Shown: positions 45,101-57,100 of the stretch, piece after piece
How positions within the stretch are numbered: position 1 is the first letter of the stretch
How the letters are laid out: each line of letters starts with the position of its first letter
NCBI GenBank assembly: GCA_022828595.1
Contig: JAKGHH010000007.1
Span: 35,650,356 to 35,714,355 of the forward strand
Length of the DNA: 64,000 bases
Direction of reading: 5' to 3'
Source: Nelumbo lutea
Taxonomy: Eukaryota; Streptophyta; Magnoliopsida; Proteales; Nelumbonaceae
Made by a program: the position numbers and the translations under genes
The notes under the pieces: model-generated
Told to the model about the DNA's origin: nothing
The model's database searches: none
What the model saw: the letters and a program-made list of their open reading frames with translations, nothing else

Positions 45101-48100
45101 TGTGTTAGATAATGATGACCTTAGAGCCAAAAGGACTTCTTGAGGGTGAGCTGTGTAAGTAAAAAATTCCAAGAAGGAAATATAGGGAAAGAAAAGAGGA
45201 GAGAAGAAGAGAGAGAACAAAGGTAGAACAAGCAGTAATGTCAAATGAAATGGGTGAGTTACTGTTAACTCCCCAAATTTCACTAATATTTTGAGAGCAT
45301 AGTTACAAAAAATATCCCTTTACTGGTGCCTAGGTACAGATAAAATTAAAATGATAAAAAAATACCCTCAAACTTAAAGACATTACATCATGCTAAGCAT
45401 AGATACCTATCATGCCTAGCTTGCACAAATTCTTGTCACATTTTGGCTTGGGAACACACTTAGTGAGGCAATCAGCCAATTAAACCTCAAAAATGGTAAG
45501 CAGATTTCTCCACAGGCAAATCTCACTCTAATGAAATGCATGTTCACTTAATGTGTTTTGTATGATCATATTGGACAGGGTTGTGATCTACGTTTATGGT
45601 GTAGAGATAAAGAGAGTTAGCCAAGGGCTATTTTTGTACTTTCTTACTTGTACAATAATTTGTTTTGTACACTAACTTTTGTATACTAAGGGAAGATTTG
45701 TCCTTTTATCTTTAATATAAATATCATTCTTTTGGGTGTCGACAATCACTTTTGACACACCCACCAAAGTGTTGTTCTCTCTCTCTCTCTCTCTCTCCCT
45801 GACTCTGACATGGTATCAGAGCAGGTCATGATCTGATCTGCATAAAACTTCTTTTATTATCTATGTTCTCTCTGTCCTTTTGGGGTTTTCCTAATAGTAT
45901 TTGGGAAGCCTTCGAGTGCCCTTGAATCCCTTTCTAGGGCTGCTTAAATCAGAACTATACAGACCCGTTTTCTGGACTGTTGCACCATCAGAAATACTTT
46001 TCTCCTTGGATCTCCTTGTAGAAACATCAGATTGGCCTGAATCTTTAGATCTGGTGTCACCTAGAGGAGATCTATTGGTTCCCTTTGGCTTGGTTTGGTT
46101 TGGATTGATTTTGATATAGAAGGGTTTCAATCTACTTCTAGTTGCTAAAGTGACTTCTGTGAGAGTTCTTTTATCCTTAGTAGTGAGCTATGATTGGTCT
46201 TTGTATCATTTTGATGTTAAGAATGCATTTCTGAATGGTGATCTCAATGAAGAGGTATATATGTCCCTTCCTCCTGGTATATATGGCAAGGAGATGCAAG
46301 GTAAGGTGTGCAGATTGAAGAAATCACTTTATGGCCTGAAACAATCTCCCACATGCTTGGTTTGACTGGTTTAGGGCTGCTCTTGTTCAGTTCGGCTACA
46401 CTCAGACTCAATCAGATCATACCCTCTTTGTTAAGGGAAGAAGCCCCCTGGTGGCATTCCTTATTGTTTATGTAGATGCTATTGTTGTTATTGGTAGCGA
46501 TATAGAAGAAGTTAGTGCTCTCAAGAAGTTTCACAGTTCTAAATTTGAGATCAAAGATTTAGGGGAGTTACGGTATTTTCTTGGCATTGAGGTTGCTATG
46601 TCCAAGGAAAGTATCTTTATTTCTCAACGGAAGTATGTGCTGGATCTTCTTACTGAGATTGGAAAACTTGGTACTAAACCTGCCTCTACCCCTATTGATG
46701 CGAATCATAAACTCTTATCTAATGGAGAACTTTTAATTGACAGGGGAGTGTTTCAGAGATTATTGGGGAAACTTCTTTATCTATGTATGACTCGTCCAGA
46801 CATTTCATATGTTGTGAGTGTCATTAGCCAGTTCATGCATGCTTCCAGAGACACATATATGCTGTAGAAAGGGTGCTATGCTATCTTAAGGGAACCCCCG
46901 GGAAGGGTATCTTATTTGATAAACATGGCACATGAAGGTAGAAGCATATATGGCTGCTAATTGGGTAGGAAATGTGGATGATAGGCGATGCTCATCAGGT
47001 TATTGTGTTATGGTAGACGGAAATATTGTTTCTTGGAGAAGTAAAAAGCAATCAGTGGTTGCTAAATCTTGAACTGAGGTAGAGTATAGGGCTATGGTCC
47101 ATGGGGTTTTTGAGTTGTTATGACTTAGATTTCTCCTTGATGAGATAGGTGTTTCATGTAACGAGCCACTAATGTTGTATGGTGATAACCAGGCTTCTAC
47201 TAATATTGCTCACATCAGCATGATAGAACTAAACACATTGAAGTACACAAACACTTTATACAGAAGAGAGTGGCTTCAGGAGAGGTCTGCCTTCCTTTCA
47301 TTGAATTAGAAGAGCAGCTAGAAGATTTTCTAACTAAAGGAGTTCCAAAGGCTAAGCTTCAACATTATGTAAGCAAGTTGGGCATGATTGACATCTATGC
47401 TCAGTTTGAGGGGGAGTGTAGTGAGAATGAGCCGAATGGGCCATAGTGTTTCTTATTTCTTTTAAGTAGTGTTTAAGTTTATGTTTGTTGGTTATGGGCT
47501 TTTTTTGTTTTCTTTAATTATTTCTTTAGTGTTGGTCGCCCCATTAAGGGCATCTAGGTAATTGTACTTAATTTTAGAATTAAGTTAATAAAAGAGATCA
47601 AGGGGGCTAGCGAGAGAGGTTTGAACTCTTCTTTCTCTCTTCCCTTCTCTTTTTCTTCCACAACCTACTGTTGAAACCTCTTTCTTCTTTCTCTTCTTTC
47701 TTTTCCTATATTTTCTGAGTTACTGCAGGTGTATTTCTCAACTAACATCTTGGTTGGCAAGCGTGTCATGGATTTCTGCTGCCAAGGACTCTAATCATCA
47801 TTCCATTTGGCTGTTCCTTCAAACTTTTGATTTCTGGTTGTAATCTTCTGTTTTTGTTTGTGGTTAGTTTGAGGTCCTTGCCTTTTGGCAAAACCCTGAC
47901 CGTTTGTTGCATCTTTATCTTCTGTTATCAGCATTAAATTTCTAATTTACCTTCTCAAAAAAATCAAAGATTGGAAGGTTGATGTGTTTAAACCCTATTT
48001 TGTCAAATTGGATGTGGCATTCAAGTATTTCTTGACTAAATACACATTTATGTGGATATTGAAACCGGTTTATGGAGGTTGGGCCCTGGTGCAACGGTTG

Positions 48101-51100
48101 GGTTGCTCCATTGTGACCTGGGTGACCAGGGTGACTAGGGTTCAAATCTTGGAAACAGATTCTCTATATGTGTAGGGGTAAGGCTGCATGCATCTGTCCC
48201 TCCCTAGATCCCACATTGGTGGGAGCCTTTGAATTTTCTTTTGGAGGGATCTAAGTCTTCTGGAGAAAGCATCGCACTTTGATCTTCTATTTTTGGCGCA
48301 ACATTGAGTTTGTATTCTTGATAGTGTTTGGGACCATAGTAATCTGAGTTTTTGCCTCTTGGAGTCTTCAGATTATTATGTTGGAATAAATTGAAAAAAG
48401 CAAACAGGTATTTCAATCCATTGAGGTAACTTATTTTTATGTTTTTACATGTACCTACTACCATCCAGGAGTACATATGTCTACTTTTGATGTAATTAAG
48501 TTGCACATATAGATAAAAAGAGGGCTATACACAGATAAAAACTGTGATTTGAATTTGGAAAGAGCATCAGTGATAGTCCAATCGAAGGCTGGCCAGCTGT
48601 TGATAACCAAATGGTGCCCAAGCTCTAATGTAAAGGACTTGAAGATTGTTGGTAACATGATTGTGGGAGTATTAGGCTTGCAGTTTCACCTTTGGAGGCA
48701 AGAAACACTTGCCTTGCTTGCATCTATTTATAGTGAGTGACTTGTAAGAGTTTTCTTACAAGACTTATTCAGCTTCCATGAAATTAACTGGTGTGAAACC
48801 TGAAGATATTCCCAAAAAAATAGAAATCTTCTCAGAGGGGATGTTGTTCTCTATATGAGTGGCGACTTCCATTGAAGCAGATCTATGGAAGGAGGGAAGC
48901 AGGGAGGAAGATGTGTCAACACTCTTGGCCCAAAAGAAGAGAACAAGAATAATCTTAGAGGTGTCCAGAAATTGTCGACTCCCACCTCAAAGAGTCTCTT
49001 ATATATTTAAAAGACATGTACAATTACAAGAATGCCCATATAGGACTGAGAGGCAGAAAAGAATAAATAATACAAATACTGTAATATACAATAGGGACTA
49101 TACTAATAAGATACATCAAATCACAGAATCTCCACAAGATGCACTGCATGGTAGACAATATTGGTGAATTCAAATGATAATAGCCCTTTCATGGAAATGG
49201 TGAAGAAAAGAACAGGAATAGCAAAAGGTTGGAGTTAGCAGGGGAGGAGAATCATCACATGGAAAGTCTTTTGCTCAGGTGGTGAGCAGTGGTAGTGTTG
49301 GAGATTCAATTTTGAAAAGTGGAGAACAGACGAGGAATATGAAGGGATTGACAAGAGGAATTAAGCTAGCTCAAGGTGACTTAGCTGAACCGGTGGGACA
49401 AACTAGTACATGTGATTACGTTGGGAGTCTTGGAGATGGGACTTCAGTCCAAGATATGCAAATTGGACATATGACCTTGATTATATCTAGGAAATGGATA
49501 GCCCTTAGTTTGGGTCTACTATTGTCTTCTTTGAAGCTAGTTGAGAAATATGTAGGTGTGTCAAATGAAAACAGGTCCTTGATAAAGGTACTTAAGACCT
49601 CGTCACGGGATGAGGATAGATAAGTTTGGTGTATAACAAAATAGATATACAGAGAGGAAGTCGCCCCCAAAAGAATGGCATAAAGAAACTGAGTTTTGTC
49701 CAAGTTAGAAGGTTTCAGATGGTCGGCCTAGATACGGTGCAAGTATGCTCATGAAAGAGGTGGGAAACAGGGACGTTCAAGCAAGATACGACCATGGAAA
49801 GAGTTGTGAAACTAGTGTTGTAAACCTAGGGTTTGTATGAGAAAGAAAGAAAGAAAGAAAGAGAGAAGAAGAAGAAGAAGAATGTGTGGAGTGCTGTGTT
49901 TCTGTTACTGTTCACACCTTCAAAAGGCACTTTATATTTTGAAACAAGAAATTACAAAGAGGCCCCTACTTGGGCACCCAAATACAAAGAGAGTACAAAT
50001 AGAAGAGGAAAAGACTAAAGACACCCTTGCCTAAACTTTCTCAACACTCTCCTTCAACTGAGCATATATGTCAATCATGCCTAGCTTGGAAAGGTTCTTA
50101 GCAAACTTTGGGTGGTGAACACCTTTAGTGAGGCAATAAGCGAATTGGTCTTCTAACCTTACAAAAGGAAGGGAAATCTCTCCACTAGCAATTTTTTCTC
50201 TAATGAAGCGTTTGTCCACCTCAATATGCTTTGTATGATCATGTTCAACAGGATTGTGGGCAATGTATATGGCTGCATAATTGTCACAATATAGTCTCAT
50301 TGGGATATCCGCTTGGATTACCATCTTAGTCAATAAAGTCTTCAGCCAGAGTAGTTCAGACACTCCATGAGCCATTGCCCTGTATTCTGCCTCAACACTA
50401 GAACGAGTAACCACAGATTGTTTCCTACTTCTCCATGAAGCCACATTGCCTCCGACTAATGCATAATAACCAGATGTAGATTTTTTGTCATCAATGGACC
50501 CTACCTAATCAACACATGTATAACCTCAATCTTTAGATGGTTGTGATTGGAATACAACATCCCTTTACCTGAGCATCCTTTTAGATAGGCTAAGATTCTA
50601 TTAATTGCCTGCATATGAGAGGTCTCAAGTTCATGCATATATTGGCTAACCACTCCAACAACATAGGATGATGTAGATTTTTTGTCATCAATGGACCCTA
50701 CCTAATCAACACATGTATAACCTCAATCTTTAGATGGTTGTGATTGGAATACAACATCCCTTTACCTGAGCATCCTTTTAGATAGGCTAAGATTCTATTA
50801 ATTGCCTGCATATGAGAGGTCTCAGGTTCATGCATATATTGGCTAACCACTCCAACAACATAGGATATGTTAGGTCTAGTAAAACAAAGATACAAAAGGT
50901 GGCCCACCAATCTCTGATTTACCCCTCTGTCTAGATGAGCTTCTCTTTCAGTAGCACTCAACTTATGGTTGGGATCAATTGGAGTTTTTATAGGTTTACA
51001 TCCTAATTTCCTAACTTCATGAAGCAAGTTGAGTACATATTTCCTTTGTGATAGAAAATTTCCCTTTTTAGATCTTGCAACTTCAATGCCAAGAAAGTGT

Positions 51101-54100
51101 TGGAGATCACCAAGGTCCTTAATCTCAAATTCGAAAGCAAGGAAGGACTTTAATTGGTTGATACCTGTGACATCATCGCTTGTCATAATAATGTCATCAA
51201 CATTAGACCTGCTCATGGGACAAGTAGCCAAACAGGTTGGCCTGGCCTGGCCCCTCCTAAATCAGTCTTGGACAAAATTTTAAGCCTGCGGGCTCAGGCT
51301 CAGGCTCTAAAACTGGGCCTGACTACTTTTCGGGCCGGACACAAGCTTTCCTGAATAGGCCCAGCCCAATAATATTAAATATATAACAGAAATATAATAT
51401 ATATGTTAATAATACATAATATATTATATATTAATAAAATTAATAGCAAAAAAGTATTATATATACCAAAATGTATAATATATTATATAATATATAATAT
51501 ATTATTAATAATATATAATTAATATGTTATAAAATACCTATCAAAGTCGGGCTTCGGGCTTTATGTAGGGCTCGGGCTCGGGCTCAAGATCTAGGCCCGA
51601 TAGTCGGGTCGGGCTCGAGCTTGGGCCTAGTAATTTTCTGTTTATAAAGAGGCAAAACCCGGTTTGACTTGGCCCATGGAAAAGTCTAATCAACATATGC
51701 TATCAACATTGTTACTCTTCCATCAACTCTTTTATTGAATAAAGTGTGGTTTGCCTGAGATTGCGAAAACCTAATCTTTAAGATAGAATTTTTGAATTTG
51801 TCAAACTAGACTCTAGGAGATTGCTTGAGCCCATACAAGGATTTCTTCAAGCAGCAAACTTTACCTTCACTGTTAGAAAAGCTTACCCCAAGTGGTAAGT
51901 CCATATACACTTCATCTTCTGAGTCCCCATTAAGGAAAGCATTCTTCACATCCATTTGATATAAAGGCCAAGAGTAATGGGCAGCAAGAGACATGATCAC
52001 ACAAATAGAGTTCATTTTAGCAACTGGAGCAAAGGTTTCTAGATAATCAATGCCATAAGTTTATGTTTATCCTTTGGCTACAAGTCGAGCTTTGTACCTC
52101 TCAATTGAGCCATTTGCCTTGTGCTTAACAGTATAAACCCACTTACACCCAACAAGGATCTTATCCTTAGAATAAGGAACAACCTCCCAAGTCTAGTTCT
52201 TTATTAGGGCCTCCATCTCTTGGTTCATAGCTTCCTTCCCGTGAGGGGACTACACTGCCTCTATAACATTGCAAGAAATGGAAACAAAAGAGATGGCAGA
52301 AATATAGGCACAATAGGAAGGTGAGAGAGAATCATAAGATACATAGTTAGTAATAGGATACTAGCTACATGTCCTATTCCCTTTTCAAATGACAATAGGA
52401 AGATCAAAGTCAAGATCAGTGATAGAATTATCAGGAGGTTCAAGATTACCTAGGTCTAAGAGATCAGATTGTGATGGGCATTCTACTTCAGGAGCCACCC
52501 TCTTGCTGTGCTTGATGAAAAACTGCTACTAGGACCAAGGACAACACACAAGAGGAGGAGGAGGAGGAGAAAGAATACCATTGTTATAGGGAAGAGAGGG
52601 AGGAGGAGGGACAAGAAGGCAAAAGGGAGTTTGATCTTTACTTGCATTCTCCCCCTGAAGAGGATGTGGTGACTAGAAAAAAGAGGACTCTAAAAAGGTA
52701 GCATCCTTAGAGACATATCTCTTGCCAAAGAAAGCATCAAAGCATTTATAGCCTTTCTGGATAGGAGAACAACTGAAGAAGATACGTATAACTGACTTAG
52801 GATCAAACTTACGCCAAGAAGGACTCATATCATGAACAAAACAAACACAACATGAGTTCGGAATAGTAAACCTCGAAGAACTTCAACCACATGGCTATTC
52901 TTCCTTTTAGCTAACCCATTTTTCTATGGAGTATGACTACATGAACTTTGGTGAATAATGCCCCGATCTTCAAGAAATCTATACAAATGATGTTCAAGTA
53001 TTCCTTGGCATTGTCAGATCTTATTATCTGAACTCTTTTCTCAAACTGTGTCTCTACCATATTCATGAAGTTGTGAACCATCATAGGAACTTCATCTCGA
53101 CTTTTCATCAAGTAGAGCCATGTATACTGACTATAGTCATCAATGAAGAGGATGAAGTATTTATTCCCACCCATGCAAGGGATAGCATATGGGCCCCAAA
53201 CATCAGTATGGATCAAATGAAAAGCAACATTACTTCTTTTACTACTCGCAAAATATGTGGTTCTACATTGTTTTGATAAATGACAAACTTAATATTCAAG
53301 GTTCAACTTTGACACTGATCAAATAAGTTTGAAAACAAAAGTTTTACAGAATTGAAAGACATATGACCAAGACGACAATCCCATAATTTCAAGACTTATT
53401 TTCTCATTTGAACAAGACTCAGTTTGGCTCAACAATCCATGCTCTAAAAGTCCATCAAAGGGGTAGATTCTATCAACTTCATGCCCACTTCCAATCATCT
53501 TCCCCGTGCTCAGGTCCTAGTAAACACAATGGGTAGGAAAAAAGGTCATTGAGCAATTATGGGATTTTGTAAGAGAACTAACAGACAACAAACTTTTATG
53601 TAACTGGGGTACAAGAAGAACATATTCAAGAGAAAGGTTATGAGTGGGTTTGACTTCACCCTGACCCGAGATAGGGATATAAGATCCATCAGCAATAGTA
53701 ATCTTGCCCTTCCCTAGGGTTAACTTATATGAGGTAAAATGTGAAGGCATACTAGTCATATGGGCATTGGCCTCGGAGTCTACAACCCATGGACTAAAAG
53801 ATGTGGAACAAGCAAGTGCAGTACCTATTGGCGTATGAACTAGATGGATTACTAGGTTCAAAACAAGATGAAGAGGATGTACCACCCTTTTCCAGTTGCA
53901 ACAATATATTCTTGAGTTTCTCCATTACATCAAAGGAGTCAAGAACATCAAAAGGTTGAGCATCATTACCAACTGTAGCCAAGTGAGCATTTCCCTTCTT
54001 CCCGGTTTTGTATTTTTCCTGTTTTAAATGAGGACTGAGCTTCCAACACCTTTCCTTAGTATGTCTTGGCTTCTTGCAATAATCAAAAACCATATCCACA

Positions 54101-57100
54101 GCCTTCTTAGTAACAGGTTGCTTACTAGTATTTTGCTTGGACCGAGATGACATAAAGGCACAGTGATCAATCATAGGAGGTTGCATCATGGCTGTCCTTC
54201 TACTCTCTTCCCCTTGTACAAGGGAACACGTGGAGGCAAGAGTGACAATGCCGACACTAAGAATATTTTGCCTAGTAAAATCAAACTCTCGGTTCAAGCC
54301 AGCCAAGAAATCAAAAACTCTGTTCTCAAGATCCTTCCATGCAAGAGCCTTCAAGTGATCCATTTCTTCCTAGATAGACTGTGGAGAAGAGAAATACATA
54401 GCAACAGATCTTTCCCCCTGACGCATACTGTAAGCTTCCCTTCGAAGTTGGTACACTCTAGTAATATGGTTAACTCGGGAATAGGTGGCAACAACTCTAT
54501 CCCAAATATCTTTGGCCGTTGGGAGAAACATGTAGTTTCGAGCAATATGAGATTGCATTGAGCAAATCAACCATGGCATTACAAGGGAGTTATCTTGTTC
54601 CCACTTTGCATATTTCGGATCTTCCAAGTTTGGCTTTACCTCCTTTCATGTGATGAATCCTAGTTTACCTCTCCTAGTGATGGTAAGTTTAGCAGATTGG
54701 GACCACTTTAAAAAGTTGGTTTCATCAAGTTTAATAGTAGTTATCATACCACTGGAAATGCCTGCACTTCCCAAGAGCACACTGGGAACCATTTGTACAT
54801 CCTTAGATGATTCCATATACTCAAAACACTTTTGTGTCAACCAAAAAAGGCCCCTCAATACTTAACCACAGCTAAGGACCCAAGAAACTAGGTCACCATA
54901 AGAGACAAAAAAGGGCCAAAAAACTAGGTTGGCAGCAAAATAGAGGGAGAAGAAAATCTCCCAAAATTGTCCAAGGCTTAGAAAATTACGGGACAATTTC
55001 CTGTTGACCCCAAAGTGAAAAACGACCTGAATGGTCTAGGCTTTGCAACAAAAGAACTGATTAAACATAGTGTATAAGACTTGACATCAGATTTGGAATT
55101 TCTGCAATTTTCTGCTTAAAAAAGCCACTAAAAACCATAGAAGCTTCGAACAAAGTCAAGAGTCATACCAAAAATCTTCTAAAATTAGGGTGAATCAAAC
55201 CATGTAGGATTCATGTACTATCGCCGAAACCTGTACGGACTACTGATGTCATCTGACAACGGTCTGACATCAGTAGTTTATCTCGTCAAAGAGAGCAGGA
55301 AAGATATTCCCAAGTGCCTTTACCCGCTCTATTACCAAGTTGTGAAACTAATGCTGTAAATCTAGGGTTTGCATGAGAAAGAAAGAAAAAAAGAGAGAAG
55401 AAGAAGAAGAAGAAGAAGAAGAAGAAGAGGAATGTGTGGAGTGGTGTGTTTCTGTTACTGTTCACATCCTTAAAAGGCACTTTATATTTTGAAACAAGAA
55501 ATTACAAGGAGGCCCCTACTTGGGCGTCCAAATACAAAGAGAGTACAAAGAGAAGAAGAAAAGGCTAAAAACACCCTTGCCTAAACTTTCTCAACAGAAA
55601 GACAATGGATGAGATTGGCAACGAGTCAAAGGAAATCTTAGAGGGTAAAGTTCAGTCATAGACAATTAGGGGATATCATGGTTTTAAATTTCCATAAATT
55701 TCTTAATATTTCCATTTCCATTGGTAGCGACACAAAATTTTACTAGAATCAACATATTCCCCAATGAACACTAACATCATGATGTGGAGCCCAAGAGATA
55801 GCATTATAACATAAGTTGGTGATAATACTATAGATATGAGGAGTAGCAATGTTATTGTTCGCCTAACGTACATAATTACAAATTTGAGCCAAATCAATAT
55901 TCATTTCAAACATGAAGGTAAATATTAGGTTTTGTTTATATAATAGATTATTTTGTTGATCTATTAGAATCATTTGCATTTTCTATGTGTTTAAATTTTA
56001 CTTGATCTCATTCTATCATGTAGTTATGAATCTTATGGTTTATAGGACAATTTCACGGCGTATTATTTTGTTTATAACCTTAGATTTTTTATTTTTGTTT
56101 AATGATTTGGAATAAGATAATAATTTAAAAAGGTGGGCATATGCTTCTTTTATCATTTCATAAAATATAATTTTATATTTTTTCATATTTACGATGTTTC
56201 CACCATGTCTATAATTTTTACAATATTTCCAACATTTCCAACATGTTTTTTTGGATGACCAACACTTCTACTGATATCGACATTTTAAACCTTTCTGGAG
56301 ATAAAAAAGGGGACAAAAGGGTTTTTAAAGGTGGAAATGAAAAAGCTTCAAAGAGGATAGGAAGAGGAGAAGGGAGTGAGAGAGAGAGAGAGAGGATGGT
56401 GGCCTTGGCGGATGGAGAGGCTTCAATTTGTAGGTCCAAAGTTAATCTGGGAAGGGAGGAAGATAGAGAAAGGGATGAGAAGGAGGGCATTGCTAGGGAA
56501 GAAACCTTAAATATAGGGAGTAGTAAGGAGTCTGAGAAGAAACTGTAATTGGGGGGGGGGGGTGGAGGAGAAAAGGAGTGGGTTGAGGGAGATGTAACTG
56601 AAACAACAAATGAGTCAAAGGTTGAAAAGGAATCTGGTATTGGTGCAGATTGTTTAGGGGAATTTTGAGAAAGAGGATGATGTTGATAAAGGAGGAGAGG
56701 GACATGAAGAGAGAGAAGGTTGTGGAGTTTCTTGATCAAAAGTCTATAAAAGAAACTGGAAATATAGAATGAAAGCACTGCTTGAAGCTAAGGGGGCTGA
56801 AGCTGAGAGGGATGAAGTAAGGCACTCAAGTGAGGATTCAGATACTATTGGATGAAACTTATGCAATTGGAAGATCAATTGACCTTGGTAAGGGTAGTGA
56901 ATAAAGAGGTGGAGGTGAGTAAAACTTTGGGCCTGTTTTTTCTCCTGGAGGGGGGGGAGGACTTTGTGGCGAAAACTTTTAAGGAGTTGGAAGAAAAGTA
57001 TGGTGGGCCTTTGAAGGGTATGGAGAAAGACAAACCGATTCCCGATGATATTGTTAGTGCAAGAGACATTGATGCACAATATGTTTCTTTTCTGATCATT

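Larger units (their letters stand above)
49802..55596 (-). mobile_element. Full-length degenerate copia element K
   Basis: 5,795 bp in minus orientation, with TSD GAAAG (49797-49801 and 55597-55601). LTRs are 49802-50046 and 55338-55596; the minus-strand start is TGTTGAGAAAG and the end TTTCACAACT. PBS TGGTAATAGAGC is at 55326-55337. Gag, protease, integrase, RT and RNase H remnants are in order. It carries MITE 2 (51204-51688) and a 197-bp tandem duplication. It sits in the 12.9-kb intron of the TBC gene. Confidence 0.93.

Noticed and set aside
48859..49167. 102-codon frame as a host exon
   Set aside because: No conserved peptide; the underlying sequence looks LTR-like and has TA-rich promoter-like text.
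49279..49623. 114-codon plus-strand frame as a gene
   Set aside because: No recognisable motif and it overlaps an antisense frame of similar length; coding status cannot be supported.
56218..56778. 186-codon minus-strand open frame rich in Ser, Pro and Leu
   Set aside because: It is the antisense of a purine-biased stretch, lies within the TBC intron and shows no conserved motif.
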